A program made the position numbers and the translations under genes. This document shows positions 8,161-16,982 of a stretch of 64,000 nucleotides of DNA, piece after piece. Source of the DNA: Lachnospiraceae bacterium (lineage in GTDB: Bacteria; Bacillota; Clostridia; Lachnospirales; Lachnospiraceae); the NCBI GenBank assembly GCA_024691305.1, contig JAILNS010000039.1, forward strand, positions 124,001 to 188,000, read 5' to 3'. The notes beneath the pieces are model-generated. The model ran no database searches and was not told where the DNA came from. It worked only from the letters and a program-made list of their open reading frames with translations. How positions within the stretch are numbered: position 1 is the first letter of the stretch; every line of letters begins with the position of its first letter.

Positions 8161-8901
8161 ATGAATGATGAAAAGTCGTTGGACCTTGAATTTGCAAATA
8201 TAGATCTGGACAGAAAAGAAAGAACCGGAATGCAGGAGGTCGTTTACTGCGGACATAAAAGCAGGGAGCAGATAGCGGGAATTGCTTCCGCAATGCTTGA
8301 GAGAGGACTGCATTCCATACTTTTTACAAGATTATCGTTTGAATCCGCAGAATATCTTGCAAACTCGATCGGTGCTGAGATGACAGGGCAGATGGAGTCC
8401 AAAGATATTACGGACTATGATACTGCTCATACTTTATTTTATGATAAAGACGGACGGATCGGTGTGCTGGACCGGAAGGATGATATGAAACCGGTCGGAA
8501 ATATAACGATAGTATCGGCCGGAACGAGTGATATGCCAACGGTAAGGGAAGCCGAGATCACAGCCAGATTACTTGGTAATAATACAGTAGTTATAAATGA
8601 TGTCGGAGTTGCCGGGATTCACAGACTCCTTTCAAAAGAGGATGAGTTAAAGTCCGCCCGTGTTATCATAGTCATAGCCGGAATGGAAGGGGCTCTTGCA
8701 AGTGTGGTAGGCGGGCTGGTCAAATGTCCTGTCATAGCTGTTCCGACAAGTGTGGGATACGGTGCAAGTTTCGGAGGTGTATCCGCACTTCTTTCCATGC
8801 TCAATTCCTGTGCGGCAGGTGTCAGCGTGGTCAATATCGATAACGGATTCGGGGCAGCAGTAACTGCATCCCGTATCAATCAGATGCAAAGTCCCGAGTG
8901 A
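8161..8901 (+). CDS. larB: LarB, nickel-pincer cofactor biosynthesis carboxylase
   Basis: LarB carboxylates and hydrolyses nicotinic acid adenine dinucleotide, the first step towards the nickel-pincer nucleotide cofactor of lactate racemase and related enzymes. The 246-residue product has a C-terminal PurE-like domain with VSAGTSDMPTVREAE, NDVGVAGIHRL, VIAGMEGALASVVGGL and VPTSVGYG, all diagnostic of LarB. It starts one base after the MATE stop and is followed by larC after 50 bases. LarE (sulfur insertion) and a LarA-type racemase are absent from the window, so the pathway must be completed elsewhere in the genome. Confidence 0.93.
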   Translation: MNDEKSLDLEFANIDLDRKERTGMQEVVYCGHKSREQIAGIASAMLERGLHSILFTRLSFESAEYLANSIGAEMTGQMESKDITDYDTAHTLFYDKDGRIGVLDRKDDMKPVGNITIVSAGTSDMPTVREAEITARLLGNNTVVINDVGVAGIHRLLSKEDELKSARVIIVIAGMEGALASVVGGLVKCPVIAVPTSVGYGASFGGVSALLSMLNSCAAGVSVVNIDNGFGAAVTASRINQMQSPE

Positions 8902-8951
8902 GTTTTAAAGTCCTGAGCAAGTTTTTTGATAAAACGGATGATGGAGGAAAT

Positions 8952-10232
8952 ATGAACACAGAAACCGAAAAGATCCTGTATATAGATTGCGGTATGGGTG
9001 CAGCGGGAGATATGCTGGGTGCCGCCTTGTATGAACTGCTTGATGAGAGCGACAGAAAAAAATATATTGAAGAGATAAATGCTGCGGGAATTGATGGCGT
9101 AACGGTAGAAGCGCGTCCCGATTCCAAGGCCGGCATAGCGGGAACTCATATGAGCGTACTCATAGACGGAGTTGAGGAATGTGCGGCGCATGACCACGAT
9201 CACCACGACTATCATCATGACCATGAGCATCACCACCATGAAGATCACGATCATGATCACCACCACCACGAAGACCACGAGCATGAGCACCACCACCATC
9301 ACCATCATGCATCCCTTGCGGATGTGCATGAGATGATAAATGCATCCTCTTTTTCGGGTAAGGTTAAGGAAGATGCGTGCGCCGTATACGATCTGATCGC
9401 ATCGGCGGAGTCAAGGGCACATAACGCGGATGTTTCCGAGGTTCATTTCCATGAGGTCGGAATGAAGGATGCCATAATAGACGTTCTCGGTGTATGCAGA
9501 CTTATCGAAATGATAGCCCCCGGTAAGATATATGCATCGCCTGTCCGCACGGGATTCGGAGAGGTCAGATGTGCGCATGGCATAGTTCCTGTGCCGGCTC
9601 CTGCTACGGCTTATCTGCTTGAGAATATTCCGGTATATGCCGGCGATATACGTGGTGAGATGTGTACACCCACAGGGGCTGCACTTCTTAAGTATTTTGT
9701 AAAAGAGTACGTTAACATGCCGGAACTTCTTATAGAACGCACCGGATATGGCTGCGGAAAAAAGGATTTTGAAAGAGCAAACTGTGTACGTGCGGTGCTT
9801 GGTTGTGAAAATATCACTCGTACCGGAGTAACGGAGCTTGCAACCAATATCGATGATATGACAGGAGAAGCACTTTCGTTTGCCGCTGAAGCAATGCGCG
9901 ATGCAGGGGCTCTTGATGTGTACTTTACTCCCGTTTATATGAAGAAAAACCGCCCGGGATATATGCTGACCGTGCTTTGTAAAGATGAAGATGAAGAGAA
10001 GATGACAAAGCTTTTCTTTATACATACCTCTACATGGGGCATAAGACGCAGGAGCGTTGAACGACATTATATGGAGACTCATATAGAAAAGCGCGATACC
10101 GCTTACGGTCCGGTGAGATTTAAGACCGGTGAGGGTTATGGGATCACCAAATCTAAACCCGAGTATGATGATATAGCTAAGATCGCGGAAGAAAACGGTA
10201 TGAGTATATCCGAGGTCATGAAAAAAATATAG
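8952..10232 (+). CDS. larC: LarC, nickel insertion into the pincer cofactor, unsplit, with long His-rich linker
   Basis: LarC is the CTP-dependent nickel insertase that completes the nickel-pincer nucleotide. ATG 8952 follows GGAGG by five bases; the frame is open upstream to a GTG at 8898 inside larB but that lacks support. The 426-residue protein begins ILYIDCGMGAAGDMLGAAL, later has VHFHEVGMKDAIIDVLG, GRTGYGCGKKDF-type sequence and a C-terminal half with TNIDDMTGE, so both LarC1 and LarC2 parts are in one frame. Lactobacillus plantarum needs a programmed frameshift to join them; this gene does not. Residues 80-119 hold 26 histidines, a probable nickel store or scavenging loop. Function is secure from family features; the His loop role is inference. 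Confidence 0.94.
   Translation: MNTETEKILYIDCGMGAAGDMLGAALYELLDESDRKKYIEEINAAGIDGVTVEARPDSKAGIAGTHMSVLIDGVEECAAHDHDHHDYHHDHEHHHHEDHDHDHHHHEDHEHEHHHHHHHASLADVHEMINASSFSGKVKEDACAVYDLIASAESRAHNADVSEVHFHEVGMKDAIIDVLGVCRLIEMIAPGKIYASPVRTGFGEVRCAHGIVPVPAPATAYLLENIPVYAGDIRGEMCTPTGAALLKYFVKEYVNMPELLIERTGYGCGKKDFERANCVRAVLGCENITRTGVTELATNIDDMTGEALSFAAEAMRDAGALDVYFTPVYMKKNRPGYMLTVLCKDEDEEKMTKLFFIHTSTWGIRRRSVERHYMETHIEKRDTAYGPVRFKTGEGYGITKSKPEYDDIAKIAEENGMSISEVMKKI
9189..9308 (+). repeat. Low-complexity CAY tract encoding 26 His in 40 residues of LarC
   Basis: Codons CAC and CAT, broken by GAC, GAT, GAG and GAA, run for 120 bases within larC. The tract encodes His with Asp and Glu only, apart from one Tyr. 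Such tracts vary in length between strains by slippage. Confidence 0.9.
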
Positions 10233-10247
10233 GACAGGAAGAAGAGT

Positions 10248-11267
10248 TTGCAAAAAGAAAAAAAATTGATTTTTAAATATATTCCCACAGCGGTTTGTCT
10301 GGCGGCAGTTCTTTTTTTTAACGGCTGCGGAGAGACCAATTCCGAGGATACCCATATAGAAGCTTCTTATACAAATGAGGTATCTGAGACACCTGGGGGA
10401 GAGGCACTGCAGCCTGTAAACAATCTTGGTACGGCTTTAAGTGTTCCCACGCAGATCACTAAGATAGGAAATCTGTATTTTATAGTCGACTGCTATAACG
10501 ATCAGGTCATTTACAGCGAAAATCTGGGCGCTCCGCTCAATGAATGGTATGTCATGACTTCCGATATAGATAAGGGGCATACCGTCGCAAGTGATGGTCA
10601 GGTTTATCTTGTCGATGATACGGAACGCGGACGTATACTTGTTTTTGAATATGACGGAAATGTCTTTTCCAATACCCAGGTTTTTGAAAATGTCGGTACA
10701 AGACCGCACTTCATAGTATATAACGAGGCAGACTCCTGTTTTTATGTATGGAGTTCCATGACCGGCGAAATGTATGTTTTTGAGCATGATCCCGGATCAT
10801 CTCAGATGTATATAAGCCGGATCATGAAGCTGGATGAACTTGACGGAGTTTATGTAAGAAGCTTTACGATCGAAGGTGACTCTGTTTATCTGGTGTCCGG
10901 AAACAGCCAGATCATAGAGGCCAGGATATCGGATTTTAAGGTCGTAGACAGATATGCAGTACCTCCCGAACTGGCAGGCATGATACAGATAATGCCTGTT
11001 GACGGAGGATATTATATTACGGTTTCTACCGATGTGAACGGTAATCAGGATTTTGCCACCATAATATTCACAGAGTCCTTAAATGACCTTCCGAACGGAT
11101 CGTATACCGATATTTATTCATATTTTGTGGGTGGCGGAACTCCGTACTACATGGGATGTATAGACGGAAAATACTATCTGACCGAGCACAGGCTTCCGGG
11201 GCATTCCATATGGTCTTTTGACATAGGTGAGGATCATATGCCGGAAAATGTAAATCTGATATATTGA
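10248..11267 (+). CDS. Lipoprotein with beta-propeller-like repeats
   Basis: The product starts at TTG 10248, with GGAAG-like ribosome sequence about eight bases ahead and no nearby in-frame ATG. A basic N-terminus and hydrophobic stretch end in a lipobox FFNGC, so Cys27 would carry lipid and the protein would sit on the outer face of the membrane. The rest repeats short beta units such as IGNLYFIVDCYNDQVIYS, DGQVYLVDD, RILVFEYDGN and DSVYLVSGNSQIIEA, which resembles NHL or similar propellers that bind ligands or sugars. I do not recognise a characterised homologue. It follows larC by 15 bases and precedes an acyltransferase, so a shared role in cell-surface modification is possible but unproven. 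Confidence 0.7.
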   Translation: MQKEKKLIFKYIPTAVCLAAVLFFNGCGETNSEDTHIEASYTNEVSETPGGEALQPVNNLGTALSVPTQITKIGNLYFIVDCYNDQVIYSENLGAPLNEWYVMTSDIDKGHTVASDGQVYLVDDTERGRILVFEYDGNVFSNTQVFENVGTRPHFIVYNEADSCFYVWSSMTGEMYVFEHDPGSSQMYISRIMKLDELDGVYVRSFTIEGDSVYLVSGNSQIIEARISDFKVVDRYAVPPELAGMIQIMPVDGGYYITVSTDVNGNQDFATIIFTESLNDLPNGSYTDIYSYFVGGGTPYYMGCIDGKYYLTEHRLPGHSIWSFDIGEDHMPENVNLIY

Positions 11268-11314
11268 CCCTGAGGAAGACAGGTGTACCGGGATCAGCCG
11301 GAGCCTGTAAATAT

Positions 11315-12463
11315 ATGAAAAGCATGAATGGAACTCTTACCAAAACGGAAACATCCGAAAAAAGAGATAAAACAATGGGGATACTTACGGGGATCGCCAT
11401 TGTTCTTGTTGTACTCGGCCATCTGGATATGAACGAACTGTCGGTATTCGGTTTATTTCCGTATTATTCATTTCATGTGATGATTTTTCTTTTTGTGTCG
11501 GGATACTTTTATGATCCGGTTCATGAAGAAAAAATCATGTCTTATATCGGACATAAAGCTCTAAAACTCCTGCTCCCTTATTACGTATTTAATCTTATAT
11601 ACGGTGTTATCTCCCAGATTCTTTTTATGAACGGTTTTTCTTACTGCGGTGAGCTGAACCTCAGGAATCTGTTTTTGGAACCTTTTTTGGGAGGCCATCA
11701 GTTTGGATTGAATTTTCCGTCATGGTTTGTACCTGCACTTTTTATCATAGAAGTATTAAATATCCTGGGAAGAAAAGTGATATCCCTGCTATTTGCCAAA
11801 GTTGCGGATGAACGTAAGAAGTGTCTGATGACAGATATGATTATATTTGTTCCTGTTTTGGCAGTCGGTATAGCAACCGTGTATCTTGCACAGGGAGGAC
11901 ATGTATGGGGGCTTTATAAGACCCCGGGGCGCATACTTTTTATGCTTCCCGTATATGAAATGGGGATCATATACCGGAGGTATATAAAGGATGCGGAAGT
12001 AAAGATCCCCAATGCTTTATGTATAGGTCTGATATGTCTGATCCAGTTTGTTCTGTATGTCTATGCCGGTGGGAGGCTTAATTTCAGTGCGGTATGGTGC
12101 ACTTCTTTTGCAAGTATCCCTGTCATGCCCTACCTGACCGTGATCACCGGAACATGGTTTTGGCTAAGGATATCACGTATTATAGAGGATACGGCTTTTG
12201 GGGATATGTTCGATGATATAGGGACAGCCAGTTTTGATATCATGATGCATCATATCGCGGTTTTCTTTTTGGTAAATCTTGTGGCTTACAGGATCTGTAT
12301 GACATTTGCAGTAGACAATGCATTTGACAGCGCAGCATTTCACAGCGATGTTGTATATACATATCTGCCGCTTGGAATGTACGCATGGAAATACTTATAT
12401 CTGATCCCGGGTATCCTGCTTCCGATGGCAGCATCCAAATTAAGACGCCGACAGGTCAGATGA
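11315..12463 (+). CDS. Membrane acyltransferase (acyltransferase_3 family)
   Basis: The protein has about ten membrane segments. Its first one reads GILTGIAIVLVVLGH with the conserved catalytic histidine (H36), followed by FHVMIFLFVSGYFYDP, the FH and FxSGYF signature of this family. These enzymes O-acylate surface polysaccharides or other envelope molecules. ATG 11315 is chosen with GGAG 11 bases upstream; a TTG at 11264 that overlaps the lipoprotein stop is the other option and would add 17 residues. The length of 382 residues is normal. It converges on the surface-protein gene with no obvious terminator in the 25-base gap. The acyl acceptor is unknown. Confidence 0.85.
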   Translation: MKSMNGTLTKTETSEKRDKTMGILTGIAIVLVVLGHLDMNELSVFGLFPYYSFHVMIFLFVSGYFYDPVHEEKIMSYIGHKALKLLLPYYVFNLIYGVISQILFMNGFSYCGELNLRNLFLEPFLGGHQFGLNFPSWFVPALFIIEVLNILGRKVISLLFAKVADERKKCLMTDMIIFVPVLAVGIATVYLAQGGHVWGLYKTPGRILFMLPVYEMGIIYRRYIKDAEVKIPNALCIGLICLIQFVLYVYAGGRLNFSAVWCTSFASIPVMPYLTVITGTWFWLRISRIIEDTAFGDMFDDIGTASFDIMMHHIAVFFLVNLVAYRICMTFAVDNAFDSAAFHSDVVYTYLPLGMYAWKYLYLIPGILLPMAASKLRRRQVR

Positions 12464-12488
12464 TCCTGCCGGCATCTTGTAGTGATCT

Positions 12489-14633
12489 TTACGCCTTTTC
12501 CGTATTTTTTATTATCGTGTATACAAATCTGTCGGTATTTACCGAATACCATTCTTCATCAGCTTTTATAAGAAGCGGATCATCTTTTCGCCGCATAACA
12601 TATATACGCCCGAGTTTTAGTTTATATTTAGCCGAATAAGCTCTTTCCATCAGGTCTGTACCGATATGTATATAGTTTCCGCGTTCCGATCTTCTGATGG
12701 GAACGATTCCCGTAAGCCTGTATTTGCTGCCGTCATATGTATAAACGATCACGCCGGAATATAACAAAAGGAATGCCAAAAGCATAAGCGAAAGTCCCAA
12801 GAGTCCACCACTTACCGATGCGGTGGCAATGAATAACCTGTTCTTATAAAAAGGTGTGAGTTTGGCGGTTTGAGGACTTTCCAACAGGCCCGGGGATCCA
12901 TTCGATGTGGGAATCTGTTCGAAATAAACTGTATCCGTGCGGGTCTCATCATCCGCCATATGAGTGTCCGGGTCAGTATACGTGACGGTAAGATATGTAT
13001 CATCGGTTTCGGTGTTATCTTTCGTATCGGATAATATCGTATCGGTATCATCATTTTTTTCGATTACATTCTCTTCCGAATCCACATCCGGATCCTCTTT
13101 TAGCATATTGGACGGATCATTGACAGTAGGAATTGAGTTTTGGTTTCCGGGGTTATCACCCGGATCGTTGTATGAACCATCACCGTCATTATCTCCGGAT
13201 TCAGGAGCCGGGGGTCTGATACTGTATGTGTTATCTATTATAAGTTCTGTGATGTTTCCCATACTGTCTTTAACAAGTACGGTAAAACTTCCGGATGTGT
13301 CTTTTGATATCGTGTTGTCATCAGTCCAGGTTTCCCCGTTGTCATAGGAATATGGATTTTCGTCAAGTCCTGCGCCGTCGTCTGTGGCTGTGAATGTATA
13401 GTCTCTGCTTCCGGTTCCTTCATACCATGTCTTAGGGGTATAGTCATAGGTGACAGAAGGGCCTTCATTATCAAGATTGGATATTGTAAAGGTTTCTGAG
13501 ACCGTATTGTTACAATTATCTCTGACACATACCGTATACTCCCCGTTTTGGTTAAAAGTATATGTATCAGATGCCTGCCAGGTGATACCCCCATCAAACG
13601 AATAGGCTTCTTCATGCAGACCGCTCCCGTTACTTCCATCGGGCTGTATGTCCTTGGCTGTTACTTTTACTGCTGATTCATGAAGCCATGAGTCTGAACG
13701 GTCGTAATCTATGGATTCTATGACAGGGTAAGAGGTGTCGATATTGGAAACATTAAGCATTACCGAAGCCTGAGCCGAGTCAAACTTTGAATCATCGACG
13801 GAGATGTTCATAGTATACACTCCGTTTTCCGATACAGTAATTGTATCAGAGGTCGATCCGGATATGGTCCCGGAGGCTGCATCGAAACTTAATACCCCAT
13901 AACCGTCTGCACAAAGTATCCCTTCCGGATCGTCTATTGTTCCCTGAAGTATGACAGGTCCGTTTGTCCATCCCGGTGTTGTGTTAGTCAGTGTTATGCT
14001 GCCATATTCTTTTGCATCTAGTCCGCATCCTGCGTCATATCTGTCAATTGTCTCGCCTTCTGTTTTGGTACAGGAAAAGGTGTAATACTCTATTGATCCG
14101 CCCCTGTTACATGTAAGATATTGGTGCGACCGCGGAACGTTGTTATAGGGATGGCCTCCACATGCTGTACAGGTTATGGATACGGCAGTGTCTTCCAGCC
14201 CTCTTCCGCAAGAAGAATGACTTAGGGTTACTGTATAATTTACTTTTTCGGTGTCTCCGTGATGCGAACACCAGGAAGACTCGGAATTGATAAAATTCAA
14301 GCCTACCGGTACGTAATTACAAGTCGAGTAGCATGAGGAACCGTGGGTATGATAATGCGGTGAATAGCAGGCACCACCCGAAGTTGAGTCACCGCTGTGA
14401 GTGTGATACACAGGAACGGTATAGCATCCCCCGTTTTGATCTGAACTTCCTCTGTGTGAGTGGGATAGGACAGATGTAACACTTGTTGTAAAATCCGGGA
14501 CTCCGGATATTGCAGGATCCTCCGCATATGTACTTATCGGAAAGGTAAATGCTGAAAGGATTCCCGAGAATAAGCATGTAGATAAGATCAGGGTGACTTT
14601 TTTAAACATCAACCCATTATTAAAAAAAGACAT
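12489..14633 (-). CDS. Large cell-surface protein with Cys/His-rich head and C-terminal membrane anchor
   Basis: The start at 14633 has GGGAGG upstream. A signal peptide of about 35 residues ends in TYA. The next 150 residues hold 11 cysteines and many histidines, including the paired units CYTVPVYHTHSG and CYSPHYHTHG and a CTACGGHP motif. Two related modules follow, with AYSFDGGITWQ and PYSYDNGETWT each leading to a beta strand ending in VRDNCNNT or VKDSMGNI, resembling bacterial Ig-like domains. A low-complexity Asp/Asn/Thr linker leads to one membrane helix near the C-terminus and a cytoplasmic tail of about 90 residues. I do not know a characterised homologue. It is likely a surface adhesin or sensor; a metal or disulfide role for the head is inference. 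714 residues. Confidence 0.75.
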   Translation of the reverse strand: MSFFNNGLMFKKVTLILSTCLFSGILSAFTFPISTYAEDPAISGVPDFTTSVTSVLSHSHRGSSDQNGGCYTVPVYHTHSGDSTSGGACYSPHYHTHGSSCYSTCNYVPVGLNFINSESSWCSHHGDTEKVNYTVTLSHSSCGRGLEDTAVSITCTACGGHPYNNVPRSHQYLTCNRGGSIEYYTFSCTKTEGETIDRYDAGCGLDAKEYGSITLTNTTPGWTNGPVILQGTIDDPEGILCADGYGVLSFDAASGTISGSTSDTITVSENGVYTMNISVDDSKFDSAQASVMLNVSNIDTSYPVIESIDYDRSDSWLHESAVKVTAKDIQPDGSNGSGLHEEAYSFDGGITWQASDTYTFNQNGEYTVCVRDNCNNTVSETFTISNLDNEGPSVTYDYTPKTWYEGTGSRDYTFTATDDGAGLDENPYSYDNGETWTDDNTISKDTSGSFTVLVKDSMGNITELIIDNTYSIRPPAPESGDNDGDGSYNDPGDNPGNQNSIPTVNDPSNMLKEDPDVDSEENVIEKNDDTDTILSDTKDNTETDDTYLTVTYTDPDTHMADDETRTDTVYFEQIPTSNGSPGLLESPQTAKLTPFYKNRLFIATASVSGGLLGLSLMLLAFLLLYSGVIVYTYDGSKYRLTGIVPIRRSERGNYIHIGTDLMERAYSAKYKLKLGRIYVMRRKDDPLLIKADEEWYSVNTDRFVYTIIKNTEKA

Positions 14634-14657
14634 AAAAAAACCTCCCGTAAAAACAAA

Positions 14658-14687
14658 ATAAAAGTTGTCCGGTCCTTCCCCGGTCAA
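14658..14687 (-). promoter_or_regulatory. Candidate promoter of the surface-protein gene with internal dyad
   Basis: On the minus strand TTGACC (14687-14682) and TTTTAT (14663-14658) are 18 bases apart, a fair sigma-A promoter. Between and over them lies a near-palindrome with arms TTGTCCGG (14665-14672) and CCGGTCAA (14680-14687), seven of eight positions matching. Its position suggests an operator. Confidence 0.45.
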
Positions 14688-14821
14688 TTCACTTTAATTT
14701 TCTTTTTACAACAGGTGGATATAGGATAACATAGAAGAGAAATCCTTGTCTATAGCCAAAAATAATATGATAGTGTAGAATTATAAAAGTTATTTGGCTT
14801 ATGTAATACAGGAGGCTTATT

Positions 14822-15832
14822 ATGATAACGGTTTCTGTATGTATGATCGTAAAAAATGAATCTTCGGTGCTTTCGAGGTGTCTTGATTCACTTCGGACCA
14901 TATGGGACGAACTCATAATCGTTGATACAGGGTCCGATGATGATACGATGGATATAGCACGCAGATATACGGATAAGGTATATGAGTTTAAATGGACCGG
15001 AGATTTTTCTGAAGCGCGTAATTTTGCTCTTTCTAAGGCAAGTTGTGAGTACATTTATACGGCCGATGCGGACGAGATACTTGAGGGTGAGAACGTCGAT
15101 ATGTTTTTGGCGCTAAAATCATGTCTGGATGAGAAGGTTGATGTGGTTCAGATGTATTATGGCAATCAGTTGGATCAGGGAACCGTATATAACTTTGACA
15201 AGGAACTGCGTCCCAAACTGTTTAAGCGTATCAGACCGATAGTATTTAAGGATCCCATACATGAAACATTAGATCTTGATCCCGTGATAATAGACAGTGA
15301 TATTGTTATTACTCACAGACCTGAGTCCCTGCATTCGGGGAGGGACCTTAATGTATTTAAAAAGATGATATCGGAAGGGCAGCACATTTCCAAGCGGCTT
15401 GAAGGCTTCCTTGCCAGAGAACTGTATATGCAGGGCGATATAAACGAACTCGAAGAGTTTTCGGAATATATGTATAGCGTCACTGCCGATACGGGAAGGA
15501 CCTCCGAAGAGGTCATAGAAGCCTGCACGATACTTGCAAGATATCACAGACTTAAAGGTGATGCAGTCGGAATGTTTAACAATGTGGTCAAGGTTATGGC
15601 AGGAGAATGTAATTCAGAAATATGCTGTGAACTTGGCGCATATTATATGTCACAAAATAATTACGATGATGCAGCGATATGGTATTATAATGCGTGGCAT
15701 GAAGTAACGCCGATATTAAGTATACATGCCGGATCCGATATCCCTCTAAATGCACTTGCCGACATTTACGATATTATTGGAGAAAGCAAACTGGCATCCG
15801 AATACAGGGGTATGGCAAAAGAAGGATCATGA
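14822..15832 (+). CDS. Family 2 glycosyltransferase with C-terminal helical repeats
   Basis: The 336-residue product begins ITVSVCMIVKNESSVLSRCLDSL, then ELIIVDTGSDDDT and the sugar-nucleotide metal motif ADADE (D82, D84), all typical of GT2 enzymes. The form CMIVKNE with a C-terminal helical, TPR-like region (for example LGAYYMSQNNYDDAAIWYYNAW) matches the SunS-like/tetratricopeptide glycosyltransferases that act on proteins or peptides. AGGAGG lies eight bases ahead of the ATG. The upstream gap contains an inverted repeat AGCCAAA (14754-14760) and TTTGGCT (14793-14799) of unknown role. Acceptor unknown; it could modify the adjacent surface protein, but only proximity supports that. Confidence 0.85.
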   Translation: MITVSVCMIVKNESSVLSRCLDSLRTIWDELIIVDTGSDDDTMDIARRYTDKVYEFKWTGDFSEARNFALSKASCEYIYTADADEILEGENVDMFLALKSCLDEKVDVVQMYYGNQLDQGTVYNFDKELRPKLFKRIRPIVFKDPIHETLDLDPVIIDSDIVITHRPESLHSGRDLNVFKKMISEGQHISKRLEGFLARELYMQGDINELEEFSEYMYSVTADTGRTSEEVIEACTILARYHRLKGDAVGMFNNVVKVMAGECNSEICCELGAYYMSQNNYDDAAIWYYNAWHEVTPILSIHAGSDIPLNALADIYDIIGESKLASEYRGMAKEGS

Positions 15833-15880
15833 GTGCCATAGCCGACAGGAGAAAATATATATACGGAGGACATACAGGTT

Positions 15881-16948
15881 ATGTCATGGAAAGATAATAC
15901 AAGAAAAGTAACACCCTATGTACCGGGTGAACAGCCTAAGGCCGGTGATGTCGTAAAACTTAATACAAACGAAAATCCCTATCCGCCGGCTCCCGGTGTT
16001 GCGGATGCATTAAGGAAGCTTGCCGACGATTATGCCATCATGCGCAAGTATCCCGATACCAATGCAACCTCTCTTGTGGATGCGCTATCGGAGTTTTATA
16101 ACGTGCCTTCGGATAACATATTTGTGGGTGTCGGAAGCGATGATGTTCTTGCGATGTCGTTTCTTACTTTTTTTGATTCCGACAGACCGGTCCTGTTTCC
16201 CGACATCACATATTCTTTTTATGAGGTATGGGCTGAGACCTTCCGCATACCTTACAAGACGGTTGCGCTTAAAGATGATTTCACGATCGACATCAAAGAT
16301 TACGAGCAGTTAAACGGAGGTGTCGTTATCGCAAACCCCAATGCCCCGACTTCAATATGCCTGGATATCGATTCGGTTGAAAAGATAATATCTTCCAACA
16401 AAGACAGCGTTGTCATCATCGATGAGGCCTATATAGATTTCGGAGGAGTATCTGCGCTTCCTCTTATAGATAAGTATGATAATCTTCTGGTCGTACAGAC
16501 CTTTTCAAAATCAAGATCCATGGCAGGAGCACGTATAGGTGTTGCTTTTGGATCACCGGATATAATAGCGAGCCTAAAAGCGGTCAAGTTCTCGATCAAT
16601 TCATATACGATGAGTCATGATTCCATAAGGATAGGCGCCGCAGCGGCTTCTCTTAATGACAGATCATACTTTACGGAGACGGTTGACAGGATAATAAATA
16701 CAAGAACAGAAGCAACCCGGAGACTTACGGAAATGGGGTTTGAGGTGCTTGAATCATCGACGAATTTCCTTTTTGCAAAACACAAAACGCATAAGGCAGT
16801 CGATATATTTAACGGTTTAAGAGACCAAAACATATATGTGCGGTACTTTGATAAACCCAGGATAAACGATCATCTTCGGATAACCATAGGCACACCCGAA
16901 GAGATGGATAAATTATATTCGGCACTTGAAGAGATACTGAACCGATAA
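15881..16948 (+). CDS. hisC: Histidinol-phosphate aminotransferase
   Basis: HisC transfers an amino group from glutamate to imidazole acetol phosphate in histidine synthesis. The 355-residue protein is a fold-type I PLP enzyme with LNTNENPYPP near the N-terminus, ANPNAPT, IIDEAYIDF and the PLP lysine in TFSKSRSMAGARIG (K210), which is the usual HisC arrangement. It is separated from any his operon; the other his gene in the window is the hisA at 31.1 kb. Related aminotransferases such as CobD (threonine-phosphate decarboxylase) share parts of this signature, but the DEAY and SRSMAGARIG context favours HisC. Confidence 0.88.
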   Translation: MSWKDNTRKVTPYVPGEQPKAGDVVKLNTNENPYPPAPGVADALRKLADDYAIMRKYPDTNATSLVDALSEFYNVPSDNIFVGVGSDDVLAMSFLTFFDSDRPVLFPDITYSFYEVWAETFRIPYKTVALKDDFTIDIKDYEQLNGGVVIANPNAPTSICLDIDSVEKIISSNKDSVVIIDEAYIDFGGVSALPLIDKYDNLLVVQTFSKSRSMAGARIGVAFGSPDIIASLKAVKFSINSYTMSHDSIRIGAAAASLNDRSYFTETVDRIINTRTEATRRLTEMGFEVLESSTNFLFAKHKTHKAVDIFNGLRDQNIYVRYFDKPRINDHLRITIGTPEEMDKLYSALEEILNR

Positions 16949-16982
16949 CAGGAAAGTAATAATTTATTTAAAGGAGTAACAG

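Noticed and set aside
9189..9308. His tract as a cloning tag or assembly artefact
   Set aside because: It lies in the middle of a conserved gene at a site where LarC proteins have a variable linker, with mixed codons and Asp/Glu spacing.
8880..9329. Minus-strand frame of 149 codons rich in Val, Met and Ile opposite the LarC His tract
   Set aside because: The frame is the antisense of the CAY repeats, which stay open by composition. It has no ribosome site.
9411..10355. Long minus-strand frame opposite larC and the lipoprotein start
   Set aside because: It is antisense to a well-supported gene and its product has no recognisable features.
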